Shown piece after piece: positions 12,486 to 24,789 of a DNA stretch of 64,000 nt; within the stretch, counting starts at the first letter, position 1; the number at the start of each line of letters is the position of its first letter. Origin of the DNA: Laguncularia racemosa. Lineage: Eukaryota > Streptophyta > Magnoliopsida > Myrtales > Combretaceae. The DNA lies in assembly GCA_037954665.1 (NCBI GenBank), contig JBBMOL010000065.1, forward strand, positions 1,302,001-1,366,000. The letters run 5' to 3'. A program made the translations under genes and the position numbers. Under the pieces are notes generated by a model, which made no database searches, had not been told where the DNA came from, and worked only from the letters and a program-made list of their open reading frames with translations.

Positions 12486-12495
12486 CTATTTATAA
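12486..12495 (-). promoter_or_regulatory. TATA box of E1 3' LTR
   Basis: TTATAAATAG on the - strand, at the same relative place as CTATAAATAG in the E2 and E3 LTRs. It probably positions Pol II initiation at the U3/R border (inference). Confidence 0.6.
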
Positions 12496-12694
12496 GAGTC
12501 CATGAATGAGTTAGATAAGTGTTAAAAAGATTCAAATTTGATTTAGGATAAAGTCAAAATTTATCTTTTTTTTCTCGGTTTTCATTTCGGCTGGTCTAAA
12601 GGAGGAAGATGACCATGTGCTTCGCACATGCCTCGCTCTAGCTAATCGTATGTTGCCGCGTGGCATCTTGAAAAAAGAAAACTAAAAATGAAAC

Positions 12695-12785
12695 ATAACA
12701 CCTCCTATAGGAATTGAACCCATGACCAACCTCTCCTTACACGCACCCAAGCGCACATACAGACTAACTAAACTAGCCCATTTCT
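12695..12785 (-). promoter_or_regulatory. tRNA-like A/B-box module in E1 3' LTR
   Basis: On the - strand an A-box-like TAGTTTAGTTAG (10 of 12 to TRGCNNAGYNGG) is followed about 45 nt later by GGTTCAATTCC, which fits the Pol III B-box GGTTCRANNCC exactly. The surrounding block is conserved in all six LTRs of the nest. It does not fold as a tRNA gene. It is probably a captured SINE-like head or an internal Pol III promoter relic. Confidence 0.55.
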
Positions 12786-13030
12786 TAGTTTATCATTGCA
12801 ATTAATTTACCTATAAGCTAACAGCTCTAATTAATTTCTATGGGTTTGAAGTTCCCAAGCTTGATTTAGAGACCCATATTTCCCTAATTTTGTTAAAAAA
12901 AATTACTTATTGTTATTTTTATTTTTTACTAATTCATAAACCAGGCCTTTATTATTATTATTTTTTATCATTTTTATTTATTTATTTATTATTAAAAAAA
13001 TCTAAATGGGGAAAAAATGAGGTGTTTATA

Positions 13031-13046
13031 GTTGCTCCTCTTTGTA
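13031..13046 (-). other. Polypurine tract of E1
   Basis: On the - strand, ACAAAGAGGAGCAAC directly abuts the 3' LTR. It matches the E3 tract (ACAAAGAGGGGTAGC) in form and position and marks the plus-strand priming site of the element. Confidence 0.8.
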
Positions 13047-13264
13047 GTCAAGTTTAGAAAAACTTAACTACAAAGACAAGAAAAAAAAAAAAAAGACACC
13101 ATTTTTGCCTAAGAGAAATGATAGATAACACTATAATTAGCTGGCTATCCAAACCTTAGTCCACTATGGACTTATCTGACTAAAAGTTTGAGTAAGAAAA
13201 ATACTCCACAAGCTAACAATCCCATGTTGCAAAAGAAGATAGTTACTTTATGATGATTAATATT

Positions 13265-14020
13265 CCTTGGGGAGTAGTCTTAGATAAGAAACATCTCACT
13301 AGACTAGCAACCTTGAAAAAGAGATCATCTGGAAAAGTGCTCTTATGAGCTGACTAATCAATGATAGGAAACGTCTCATTAGACTAGCAACCTTGAACAG
13401 AGATTGTTTAGGAAAGTGCTCTTATGAGTTGGCTAACTAATAATATGAAGCATCTTAAAAGACTAGCAACCTTAAAGAAGAGATTGTTTAGGCAAGTGCT
13501 CTTATTATAAGCTTACTAACTGATGATAGGAAGCGTCTCATTAGACTAACAACTTTAAAAAAAATCATCTAGAAAAGTGCTCTTAGGAGCTGACTAATCA
13601 ATGATGGGAGGCGTCTCATTAGATTAACAACCTTAAAAAGAGACTATCTAGAAAAGTGCTCTTACGAGCTAACTAATCGATGATAGGAAGTGTCTTATTA
13701 GACTAACAACCTTAAAAAGAGATTATTTAGAAAAGTGCTCTTATAAGCTGACTAATCGATGAAATAAAGTGTCTCACTAGACTAGCAACCTTTAAAGAAG
13801 AGATTATTTAGGATAGTGCCCCATTACAGGCTAACTAACCAATAGTGGGAAGCGTCTCTTTAGACTTACAACCCTAAAGAAGAAATATCTAGAAAGGTGC
13901 CCCATTATGGGCTAACTAATCGATAGTGGGAAGTGTTATTTTATTTTTTTTATAAACTTGCAACCCTAAAAGAGAAAGTTTAGGAAAGTACCCATATAGG
14001 CTAACTAATTGATAGTGAAT
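13265..14020 (-). repeat. ~80-bp tandem array in the E1 3' untranslated region
   Basis: About ten degenerate units with a period near 80 bp, each with 'gataggaagcgtctc', 'agactagcaacct' and 'aaaagtgctcttatgagct'. Homologous arrays sit at the same place in E2 and E3. Minisatellites between pol and the 3' LTR are a known feature of Tat/Ogre elements. Confidence 0.88.
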
Positions 14021-14029
14021 TCTTAAGTG

Positions 14030-16160
14030 AGAATTTTATTTTTCTAATAATGGTCAAGAGTTTAGGATGACTTAAAACTTTTAAACAAATGATAACTAAA
14101 ACTTTTCTAAAAATCTTCAAGACAATTGCTCTTCTAAACATAAGGATAAGGTGACAAGGTATTAAAGTATTTTCTAGTAAACTTTGAAAATTTTCTCTTT
14201 CTTCTCAAAAAATCTAAAATAATTTTTTTTTAAAAAAAACATTGCTAGCAAATAAAGAGTTTGAGAAGGTTTCCAAAAATACAAATAAAGGGTAAGCCTC
14301 TCCTACTACTCAATAATCACTTACTCTTTTGCCTCATTTTACTTGGAGGATTTGGTTTAATCTTGGAAAAAGTGGTGTCTTAGCTTAGTCAATCATCTCT
14401 TGAGGGGTTTCTTGCATTTAAGACTTATATCTTCTTCTTGAGGGCATCAATATTAAAATTTTGGGGCAGACAATGCCAATGAGAGATGACTTTAGATTCC
14501 CTCATTCCATAGATATCTCATTCTCAATTAGTTTAATCTAAGACGACTTCCTCACAATCTCTCGGTGTAGATTTCACCCTTGACTTTTATTCCAAAAATT
14601 ATGATCTCTCTTGTAGGTAATACGCTTTAATCAATTTATTAGGCCTTTTTGGGACTTGTAATGCAATATAGACTTTTGGTTATTGGTTTCAAAAAAGTAC
14701 TAATGTTAAGGTCTAGTTTGAAAGAATCATCATTTCAACCTAGGTTTATAAGTTAAGAAACCTTGAGAAAAACTAAAATAGTAATTGCCCAAGGCCCAGC
14801 AATTTTTGCTTAAGATAGATAAATTATTTTCAATGATCTAGAGAAGTCTTTGGAGAAGGTAGGTATATGTTTGGGTTTTTGTATTTGCCCTTGATATTTT
14901 CAAGTATTGTTGGGCTTACTTTTTATTGTATACAAGTTTAACTTCATTCTTAGACTTTTCTCATTTCTTTTCCTTCCTTTTCTTTTTTTTTTCCTTCCTT
15001 TTTTTTATTCTCTCTCTCTCTCTCTCTCTCTCTTTTTTGGGCCCAATGGTGATTATCTCTTATGGGTCATGTGTGGTTTTTTAAAATGAGGACTTTTCTT
15101 CATCTCAAAAGAAATAAACAATTTATGGCAAAAATTACCCTTAAATTGTTGCAACTAGGGTAAGCACTATCTAGTTAACTCCCCCTCTCTCTTTTTTTAT
15201 TGATGTCTCTATCTTCTTAATTATCCCATTGTAGGGTGGTTCTTAGTAGGGTTAAATTTTGAAACTCTTCTTATATAAGCTCAAAAGGTGTTGGCAAAGG
15301 ATTATTTTGTTTAAGATAACGAAAATGAATACCTAACATTATTTTGATTAACATATCAAATTCAAGATAGACCTCCTTTAAGGAATGAGTCCAAAACCTC
15401 ACATTAATAACACTCAACTCTCAAGTGTTTAAGGGTTAGTGTCTAAGATATCTTTCCATTTTACCAAGTTTTCCAATATTCACCAAGTCTCGTGATGTCT
15501 TCGGGATTTATGTGCCCCTGTCAAGTGATTTAGTCTTAACTTGGCTATCTTAGGAATTTAGTTACCTAAGACTTAGCTAGTTAAGATAGTTTTCTTTATA
15601 CCCTCATTGGTAATTGACCATAGCCACTTCGAAAGTGTGCCTTAAAAACTAATTGTCTCTATGTCTAGTTTATATAACTCTTGATGGAAAGAAAGTTCAA
15701 GTGTAACCCTTAGGCTTAGAGGGGGTTAGAAGGCTTTGTTTTTTGAGACTAAAGCAACATATGAGGAGACCTTTTGAAGTGAATGGGGTCTTTCAAGTTG
15801 AGAGCAGCCTATAGAAGTCTTTGGCTTTATGTTCAGAATAAGTGACTGTGGGCCTTAGGTTAAGTTAACCATTTAAAAGCAACTTTTAGGACCTTGAAAG
15901 GATCTCTTATTGTTAACAAGTCTTCAATTTTCTTGGCTTTGCTCTTTCTTTATTGTTATTATTTTATAGTAAATATGCAAACAAGATGCTCACATAGATG
16001 CAATTTAATAATTGAATAATAGTGCAGCAATTTTATTAAACAAGATTATCAAATATAACTGCAGATTTATTGAGATTCCAGGGTTACAAACCACTAATTT
16101 AATTATCTAAAATAATTGAAATTCTTAACAACTAGTTCTAAAAAAAAAAAAACAAAACCT
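14030..16160 (-). other. Non-coding internal segment of E1, shared with E3
   Basis: No long frame on either strand. It corresponds, with indels, to 37,735-39,850 of E3, sharing stretches such as 'ggcctttttgggacttgtaa' and 'gaaagaatcatcatttcaac'. In E2 this position is taken by gag-pol. A CT microsatellite lies at 15,010-15,032. The 60-aa frame at 14,907-15,089 is low-complexity sequence over that tract. Confidence 0.75.
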
Positions 16161-16162
16161 AT

Positions 16163-17638
16163 TTAAAATAGTCTTTGGATCTTACTGGGGCGGGTACTGG
16201 CTTGCTCCAATAGCAAGTCTCAGACTCTCTTCTCTGACATCCTCAACCTATTCTCTAAAACCTTCACATAATCATATGAAGCTTCAAATTTCTCCTTCTA
16301 AATTGACACCCTCCTTTTCGTATCTCGATGTTGGATCTCTGCTCGGGCGCTAACCATATCTATGTAAGCGTTCAATTCTGAGTTTGGGTTTTCTGGCGCA
16401 GGTTATAGTATACTTAGAGCCCGGTACTCAACTTACCCTGTCTTATGCATGAAGTCCTTAATGAATTCCTTAATGGCTCTAAAATCCCCCACTCGTCCAT
16501 CCAAATTTCCTAAATCTACGATGGGGCTCAAGATTCTTGTATCTCAAATGGCTCTGATAGCTCGCAGCTTGTTCACTTTGAAGGCTAAGAGAATGTCCAG
16601 ATCCTAATAATCAAGTGTAACTAACTCCAATGGGGGCCTGTGAGCAATATTTTGGATTGGTCCCAACTGTCTAACCACACAAACTAGGAAATAGCTAGAG
16701 CATCAAGTAATTCCTATTAGTGGGACAGTAGTGAAATCGGCACTTCCTAGAATAGTTTGTGTGCAGTGATTCCACCTAACAGTCCACAATATGTCCTCAA
16801 GGTAAACCTTCTGCATAATCTCCATCCATTGGTGAATTTGAACTCCTTCTGGCAACTATATCTTAGTTACAAAGTAGTCTACCAAGTCAACTTGTGAAGC
16901 TAAAGATCTCTTGACGAGATCCAATCCATAACTTTTAGTATGACTAGTGAACCATACTATTAGTAATGCTAGATAGCCCTTGAAGTTTCTCAGAGATCGA
17001 ATCTGTTTGGCAAGTAAGGCTAGGATGTAGGGCTGACCTGACAGGAACTGAGTTACTAATTTTGCTATCCCGAAATGGACATTCAAAACACCAGTTGGAA
17101 ATAGGATACTAGCAAAAACTACCAGGATGTAGGCATTGACTTGATTTTGCTCCCAAGTCCACTAGTCTCCTACGAAAATTTCTCGACTAATTTGGTAGTT
17201 TATAGGTGTTCCAAACCAGTTTCTAGGGGTTAAGATTCTTATGGACTTTCCATTGCATTAAGTAAAGGCCTGAGTTACTTCTGACTTTCTAACCCCCAAC
17301 AGCTTATAGAAAGTGCTTGTCGGGCTAGCTTGCAGATTTGGAATTGTGATTCCTTTATAATAAGGAGGAGTTTGTAGCAGTTGGGAATACTCTTCAATGG
17401 TTGGAGATAGGGTGTGTGGGCCAAAGATGAATGCCACCAACTTTAGATCCTAAAAGTAGGTTAGGGCCCTCATGAGGTCCCAGTCATATTGGACCTTAAG
17501 GAGTGAGAGGACCGGGCCCCACTTTGGCCTTGATGGTTTCCTATTGCTCTAGGCTAAACTATTAAAACCAGTTAGAAAGCGTAGACATAGACGGTAAGGG
17601 CTAGTTGACATAAATCTAGCTGATGTAGACGTGGTCAT
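16163..17638 (-). pseudogene. E1 ORF1, DUF7745/plant-mobile-domain-like, broken
   Basis: A reading with stops and frameshifts runs from ATG at 17,638 to TAA at 16,163. The N-terminal part includes 'LMRALTYF', 'LVAFIFGPHTLSPTIEEYSQ' and 'LLQTPPYYKGI', the signature of the plant DUF7745 group related to aminotransferase-like mobile-domain proteins (family knowledge, from memory). Open pieces remain at 17,258-17,440 and 16,856-17,086. The C-terminal ~70 residues are heptad-like and charged, predicting a coiled coil. Diverged from the E2/E3 ORF1 but in the same position after the PBS. Confidence 0.72.
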
Positions 17639-18222
17639 TGCCTAACCCAAAGTTAGCCATTCCTTCATAATACATAAAATAAGAATTATATAAAGAATAC
17701 ATATATAATGACAAAGTTTTACATCATCTAGAAAATCAATAAGTTTGTGTTTTATTAAAGCTAAACTATTTTTCAATCATGCGTAGATGACATGAATGCA
17801 AATTAGGTGGGCTCTATAGGTCCTCAAGCTATATGGCCTCCCTCATTTCTAAGGTAATGGGTTTTAGGCCACATCGAAGCAAGAATGGGGAAGCCTAATC
17901 AACCCCAAGTGGTGGTTACCCCATTGCACCCGAAACTTTCACAATGGCTCCCTATCCTAAGTTCCTAAACGACCTGAGTCTAACCATATCTAGTACACAT
18001 ATATGTACGATAACAACTTGCCCAAAAGATCATTACTAGGCTTGATAGGCCTAGTGTTATTTCATCTAGATCATGAAGCCCAATTAGTCTACATAAAAGA
18101 GAACTATTCATACAAGAAATATACATAAGTGATGTAAAAGAACATAATATGTGCTAAAGGAATTTATAAGAAGCTCTTAATTTTTTGAAGAAGATAAAAA
18201 TGGTTAGTCTACTAAAGAATTA

Positions 18223-18242
18223 TATCCCCAATGGAGTCACCA
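18223..18242 (-). other. Primer-binding site of E1
   Basis: On the - strand TGGTGACTCCATTGGGG begins three bases after the 5' LTR end. E2 and E3 have closely related sites with the same 3-nt spacer. The sequence fits the tRNA-Arg type PBS reported for Ogre/Tat elements, as I recall it. Confidence 0.85.
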
Positions 18243-18245
18243 ACT

Positions 18246-19072
18246 TGTCGAGCCTACTTTTGGGATTTTCCTTAATTAACCCATATTAAGTCCAACCCAC
18301 TTAATACAAGTTACTCAACAGTAAAATTAAGAAAAAACTATATCTTTAATTATCTTAAGAAAGTTGGAGTCGCCATCGACCTAAGTTGGAAAATAAGATA
18401 AGTTAAGATTGATGAGATGGATTAACCTTAACTAATTATTGGTCTGTGAATTTTAAAAAAAAAAGGAAAAATATTGACTAGAGAATCTGAACTCGAGGGT
18501 TATCCTATTAAAACCCAAATAGTTACCACTTATTATCTTCTTCAAGAAACTGAATTACAAGCTTCTTATCAATTCTTTTCGCTATCACATGTGCAAAACA
18601 TAAAAAAAAAAAATCAAAACAACATGGAAAACTTTTAATTATTTTTTATTACAAATGGATTTTCTATTCTTACAAATAAAAGATAATAAAGCTTCTGCAT
18701 TTTTACTTTAATTAAAATTGAAGTAAAAAATAGAATAAAATATTTTTATGTTTTTATATTATGAATCGAAATTTTAAAAGGATAAAATATTTTTTTATAA
18801 GATAAATTGAAATCAAAATATAATAAAATGTTTATTTTTATTATCTTATATGTGGTTGCTTAGTACGAGTCTACGTACCCGCTAATTAGGACCAAACCAA
18901 TGTAGTTCCATTTTTATATAAAACTTTAGTGGATTAATTAATTTTAATTATGAAAACAGGTTGGGTTTACGTTTATTATCATTTTAATTTTTTTTAAAGA
19001 AAAATTTCTAAATCTAAACTTTATTTCTCAATTTTGAAAAACAAAACTAAAACCCTTTAGTTTTGAAAACGT
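18246..19072 (-). repeat. E1 5' LTR, fragment next to the PBS
   Basis: 827 bp aligning with 10,756-11,585 of the 3' LTR. Cut at 19,072 by E2. The last five bases, AACGT (19,068-19,072), are the left copy of the E2 target duplication. Confidence 0.93.
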
Positions 19073-20804
19073 TGTCAAGTCTAATTTAAAAATTTATTAT
19101 TATTTTCCTAATCTGACTAATATTAGATCATATGCCCATCTAATACAAATCCTTGACATGAACTAAAAAAAAATTATTTTCATCATTTATTTGGAGTTGC
19201 CATCTAACTGGAGTTGAGGAAAAATTGTTAAGTTAGAATTAATTGAGAAGATTAATTCTAACTTTAACACTAGTCAATGAAACCATTAAAAAAAAAATAG
19301 AAAACTAGAGATTCTTGATTCAGGGGCTATCCTATTAAAACCTTAAAGTTATTACCTTAACCTTTTGAAATTTTTATTTTATGATATCCTTTTCAACACA
19401 AAAGAAAATACAAATATATAAAAAAAAATAATGATTATACTAATAATGGTTTAAAAATATTTTTCTTTATTTTTTTTAAGTTACCCCGTAAGGATACCTC
19501 CTTACCCACTATTTATGATCAAACAAGTCGTAATTCGCTTACATAAAACTTTAGTGGATTATTTAGTCTTAATTATGAAAACAAACCAAGTTTACGTTTA
19601 TTGCAAATTAAATTTATTTAAAGAAATTTCTAAGCTTAATTATTTCTTAATTTTGAAGGAAAAAAAAAAACTAAAACCTTTAATTTTGAAAAATGCCAAT
19701 TATTTTTTTTATTTCATCAAAATCCTTTTTCTAGGTGATAAAACAATATATATATATATATATGTTCAACAACAACAAAAAACTATCCTAGACAATAAAA
19801 TATTTTTGAAATTTTTTAATTTTCAATTTTTTACATTTTCATATCTATAAAGTAATTACTAATTAGGAACCTAATCATCCTTAGGCGATGGTTACACTAC
19901 AACACTTAAGGCCTACACAATGGCTCCCTCCTAATTATTTATTTTGACTAATTTAATTAAATTTTTTTACTTTATTTCCATGTATTCCTACTATATTTTA
20001 TTATTATATTCTCCTAATAATTAATCCTATCCTTATATATTCGTTAAACTAAACTAAATTAATTAACTTCAAACCTCCTAAATTATTAATTCTATTAAGT
20101 TATTAATTTTCCTAATATGTTCTAAGTTAACTAACTTAAATAAATTAAGCTAAATCCATTAAACTAATTATATTTAGATTATTAAGCTTACCTTAAAATT
20201 TACTCTAATTTCTACTAACCATAAAAACAAGTTAATTAAATAAAATTAAGTAAATTAATACTAGAAATAATATAACAACAACAACAACAATAATAATAAC
20301 CTTACCTGGATGTGGGTCAGATGTGCTCCTAGGTTTAGACAAGTCGAATGTGGGTTTGGGCATGGTTCGGGTTAGGGTTCAGGCACAGCAAGCACGATGG
20401 TGGTAGCTTCGTCATTCAAGGCACTCTAATCGTGTTTGAAAGCGGTTGAAGAGTTGAATTCGAGGTTCTTAAGGACGTAGAGTCAGTTGATGGTGTCAAT
20501 TTGCACTAAAAAACTACCCTTTGTGGCAATTCCGACGACGGTCGACAGTAGGGTCCTACTCCGATCTAGGCTTTTCTTGGACATATTGAATCTCAAGACT
20601 TAGCTTTTATGAATCCATGGACGTCCAAGCTTTCAAATATACCAATATCTTACTTCGATGTCATGCATAAAACTAGAAAACCTAAAGAGAAGGCAAACTG
20701 TGGGTGTAATGTTCTTAAAGAGAGAGAATGGTCACGACAAGTTGGTTTGTGTGTGTGTTTTTAGTGATTTTTTCCAGGTTTTTTTTAGTTCCCAAGGTCG
20801 AGTC

Positions 20805-20814
20805 CTATTTATAG
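20805..20814 (-). promoter_or_regulatory. TATA box of E2 3' LTR
   Basis: CTATAAATAG on the - strand, identical in E3. It lies inside the segment missing from the E2 5' LTR. Confidence 0.65.
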
Positions 20815-21149
20815 ACTCGCAAAATTCCATTCGATAAGCTCGAATTGAGCTCACGATTGAGACCTATCTTTATCCTTTTTGAGATTTGAATTGATTCATC
20901 TAAATTTTTCGTGTTTTGTGATTTATCTTGCTTTTTCTAGTTACGAATCAATAATGATCAAGAAAATTTGTTTGATTGGGTTCGATTCGTGTTTATTAGA
21001 CCTTCTTTTTTTTTTATTTTCTTCCCTTGTTTCTGACATCGATGTTGCTGTCTGGATGAAGAAGAAGAGCATGTGCCTCGAACATGCTTGCTTTGACTAA
21101 TTGCATGCTGCCATGTGGCTGCTCGGAGGAAAAAAAGAAAAATGGCATA

Positions 21150-21236
21150 GAGTGCCTCCCCGTAGATTTGAACTCGAGACCATCAATCCAACACTCGCAC
21201 ACGGATAATATGCAGACCAGCTAAGTTGGCTCATTT
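21150..21236 (-). promoter_or_regulatory. tRNA-like A/B-box module in E2 3' LTR
   Basis: On the - strand CAACTTAGCTGG (10 of 12 to the A-box) precedes AGTTCAAATC (9 of 10 to the B-box core). The downstream flank reads into a conserved block containing the G-box-like CCACATGGCAGC. Confidence 0.55.
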
Positions 21237-21410
21237 CTCAGTTTATTATTGCAATTAAATTGTATTTTAAGTGATTAGCCTAATTGATTTTTGTTGTTAT
21301 TTATTATTTTTTAGTTAATTTATTATATTTTCTATTCTATAAACCTTGCTTTTTATTATTTATTTATCTTTTTAATTTTTTTAAATGGGAGCAAAAATGG
21401 GATGTTTACA

Positions 21411-21424
21411 ATTGCCCCTTTTTA
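21411..21424 (-). other. Polypurine tract of E2
   Basis: On the - strand TAAAAAGGGGCAAT directly abuts the 3' LTR start TGTAAACATC. Confidence 0.8.
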
Positions 21425-21639
21425 TAGTAAAGTTTTAGGAAAACTTGGCTACAAAGATAATAAAGACACCATTTCTACCTAAAGGATGCATAAAGTTATA
21501 TTCAGTTGGCTATACAAATCTAGATTCGCTGGGGAGTTATCTAACCAATAAGTTGAGTAAAGAAGATGCTCTACAACCTAATAACCCTATGTTGCAAAAG
21601 AAGACAATTGCTTTATATGGACCAATATTCCTTAGCGAG

Positions 21640-22170
21640 TGGTCTCAGTCAAAAAGCAACCTTTAGGAAGAGCTTATCTAGAAAAGTGCTCTTATGAGCT
21701 GACTAATTGATGATAGGAAGCGTCTTACTAGACTGACAACCCTAAAGAAGGGATTGTTGAGAAAAGTTCTCTTATGAGTTGACCAATTGATAACGGGAAA
21801 CGTCTTACAAGACTAGCAACCATAAAATGAGATTATCTAGGAAAGTGCCCCATGGTGAGCTAACTAATTGATAATAGGACGTGTCTTTTATATTTACGAC
21901 CCTAAGAGAGAAATTCCAAGAAAGTGCCCCTATAAGCTAACTAACCGACAATAGGAAATATCCTTTTGGATCGACAAACATAATAGGAGGCGTCTCAGTA
22001 AACTAACAACCTTAAGAAGGGATTGTAAAAGTGCTCCTATGAGCTGATCAATTGATAATAGGAAGCGTCTTTTTAGACTAGCAAACTTAAGAAAGGATTG
22101 TAAAAGTGCTCCTATGAGCTAACCAATTGTTAACAGGAAACTTTTTTTTTATACTAGCAAACTTAAACAG
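21640..22170 (-). repeat. ~80-bp tandem array in the E2 3' untranslated region
   Basis: About six degenerate units, homologous to the arrays in E1 and E3, with 'gataataggaagcgtct' and 'gaaagtgccccat' style variants. One or two units are shortened. It lies between the integrase stop and the 3' LTR. Confidence 0.82.
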
Positions 22171-22680
22171 AAATGTGGCTCATCATTGTGAGCCTGACTC
22201 AATGAGGAATGCCTATTCAATTTTTATTTCTTTGAGTTTAGATGCTTACTTGATCATCGTGGATAACAACCAAACAACTAAACCCTCATGATAATCTAAT
22301 CTTCCTCCACTTATCTTTGTCTTGACTAAAGTAGAAGATCTTGATGCATTTTTCTTACGGGTTTAGCTCTTACGATTTTGGTATTATCCTAAATCACCAA
22401 ATCTGCTATTCAAGAAGGGTAAGATCATAAAAAAAATTAATGAGTTTTACAATTCCATCACTGTTCATTATTCATTATTCTCTTGTATATACGATGGAGT
22501 GAGGGCTAATATAGGAAAATGATGTAAGAATTTGTTTGATAGTGACCAGTCAAGGTGACTCTGACATTCAATGACCATTCAGGGATATCAACTTTGCAAG
22601 TAGAGAGATGAAAATCAAACCATGAAGTTATAATGATTGTTAACATTCATGAACTTTTCGTAAAACTTTATCATTTACAT

Positions 22681-23800
22681 CTAGGGATAGTACATCTTAA
22701 CCGCATCTGCATTTATAGGGTCCTTTAAATTTAGACCATCCATTTGAGCTAATATTAATGCCCCTCCTAATAATGCCCTTTTTATAACATACGAACCTTC
22801 ATAATTTGGAGTGAATTTGCCTCTTGAATCTTGTGCATTTGGGAGAACCTTCCTTAGTACTAAGTCACCTTTCTTAAAATGTCGTGGCCGCAATTTTTTT
22901 GTTGAATGCTTGGGCCATCCTTTGTTGGTAGCATTGGCCATGACATAATTCTGTGAGTCTTCTTTCATCAATCAATTTTAATTGAACGATCCTTTTCTTT
23001 ACCTAATCAAATTCATCTAGTTGTGTCTCTCATAAAACCCTAAAGAACAAGATTTTGACATCAACTGGTAATACTGCCTCAATACCATATACCAAGGACT
23101 AGGGGGTGACTCTAGTAGATGTTCAAATAAAGGCTCTATAGTCCATGAGTGTGAAGGGTAACGTTTCATGCTAATCTTTATAGGTGATGGCCATTTTCTC
23201 AATAATTCTCTTAATATTTTTGTTAGCTGCTTCTACTGCCCCGTTCATTTGAGGTCGATATGGAATTGAGTTTCTATGATTTATATTAAATTGTTGACAT
23301 AACTCCATCATCAATTTGTTGTTAAGATTGGTGCCACTATCAGTGATGATCGATTTAAGAACTCCATATCGAGCTATTATGTCTCTCTTCATGAACTAGA
23401 CTACCACTCCTTTAGTGACATTGGCATATGATGAGGCTTTAACCCACTTAGCGAAATAATCAATAGCTACTAGTATAAACCTATGATCGTTGGATGCCTT
23501 TGGGGTGATTGGCCCGATAATGTTGATTCCCCATATAGAGAAAGGTCATGGTGCGGAAAGTGAATGGAGCTCTTTAGGTGGAGCATTTATTTTGTTAATG
23601 TAAACTTGGAACAAGTGGTAGTGCTTGACATATTTAATGTAGTCTGACTCCATTGTCAACCAATAGTAACTTATCCTCATGATTTTTCTAACAAGCATGT
23701 GTTCATTCATGTGAGGGCCACATACCACTTCTTGTATTTCTTTCATTAGTTTACCTGCCTCTTTTTTGTCCACACATCTCAACAACATGGTGTCAAATGA
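22681..23800 (-). pseudogene. E2 integrase, broken
   Basis: N-terminal HHCC-like region at 23,788-23,546 ('CGPHMNEHMLVRKIMR', then 'HYHLFQVYINK', where the expected Cys pair has been lost). The catalytic core includes 'ITDSGTNL', 'PYRPQMNGAVEAANKNIKRI' (23,392-23,171) with the late catalytic Glu. The C-terminal domain (22,971-22,681) has 'KGDLVLRKVLP' and 'GKFTPNYEGSYVIKRAL', and ends 'NADAVKMYYP' and a stop. At least two frame breaks separate these pieces. Confidence 0.88.
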
Positions 23801-24186
23801 CCTTCTGTAAAGTATAGACCCGCTTAGTAAGAAATGGCTTGCTAATCTTCTAAGTGTTTTTTAGTCATTTTTGTTGGTCATTTTAGGATATCTGCCCTCA
23901 TGGAGGAATGTTTTGATATCATGGTACCAAGGCTTGTCATCTTGTTTTTTTTTTCAATTACTAGACAATAGGTGGGCTTGTCTTTAATTTCTATCTTCGG
24001 TGGCTGAACTTCGGTCCCTCTCGTTACTTGAATCATAGATGCTAGTGTGGTAAGGGCATCTACAAACTGATTTTAAGTCCTTGGGATGTATGTGAAGGTG
24101 ACCACCTCAAATTCTTCTATCAATTTTGTCAAGTGTTGGTGGTATGGCACTAATTTAGGGTCTTTAGTTTTGTATTCTCCTCATGT

Positions 24187-24720
24187 CTATAATATGATAA
24201 GCGAGGAATCTCTGTATACATCCAACTCATGGATTTCCATATAACAGGCCATTTTAAGACCGATGATGCATGCTTCATACTCTGCAATATTATTGGTATA
24301 TGGGAATGTGAGTCTCGTTGCTACGAGGAACTGTATTCCTTTCGGTGATATCAACATTGCCCCAATTCCACATCCAAACACATTAGCAGCTCCATCAAAA
24401 TACATCTTCCATTTGGGATCCTTTTCTATCTTAGATTCTTTCTTTGACTCACCCATTGCCATCAGTATATTTTCATCTGGGAACTAGGCTTGTGATTCTT
24501 GGGAATCTCCTTTGATTGGATACTCCGCCAACTGATCTGTTAATGTCTGCCCCTTCATTGAATTTTAAGTTATGTATGTGACATCAAATTCTGATAAGAG
24601 CATCTTCCATTTGGAAATTCTTCCTAACAAAACAGGTTTCTCCGCTAAATATTTCAGAGGATCATGTTTCGTTAATAATTTAATGGGATAATAGAGAGTA
24701 TACTGTCTCAGTCAATGCAT
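24187..24720 (-). pseudogene. E2 RNase H, broken
   Basis: 'WKMYFDGAANVFGCGIGAML' carries the first catalytic Asp, 'NNIAEYEACIIGLKMA' the Glu, and 'LDVYRDSSLII' the next Asp. This frame (24,462-24,187) is open. Upstream linker sequence is frameshifted. Downstream, about 24,186-23,800, is the eroded RNase H-integrase linker. Confidence 0.85.
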
Positions 24721-24789
24721 GACCCAAACCAGTACGCAGCAGGTTCTTTCTATTTTAGAATACTTTTACTCTCCTTCTGTGAATTTCTT

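Larger units (their letters stand above)
10756..13030 (-). repeat. E1 3' LTR
   Basis: 2,275 bp, TGTCGAGTC...GTGTTTATA on the + strand. In the element direction the first bases are TATAAACACC where the E1 5' LTR has TGTAAACATCC, a point change in the terminal TG. By eye the first ~200 bp differ from the matching 5' LTR piece (from 18,246) at roughly one position in eight. Contains a (TAA)n run at about 11,995-12,026, a TATA box and a tRNA-like module. The 71-aa frame at 12,269-12,484 is LTR sequence. Confidence 0.92.
19073..21410 (-). repeat. E2 3' LTR
   Basis: 2,338 bp, TGTCAAGTC...GATGTTTACA. It retains a ~385-bp block around the TATA box (about 20,434-20,819) that the E2 5' LTR lacks. Open frames at 19,515-19,850, 20,879-21,100 and 21,014-21,202 are LTR shadows. 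Confidence 0.92.

Noticed and set aside
13265..14020. Regularly spaced direct repeats that could be taken for a CRISPR-like array
   Set aside because: The whole ~80-bp unit repeats, with no unique spacers, in a plant retrotransposon. It is a minisatellite.
14907..15089. A hydrophobic 60-aa frame resembling a membrane peptide
   Set aside because: It is translation of T-rich and CT-repeat DNA in the wrong strand of E1.
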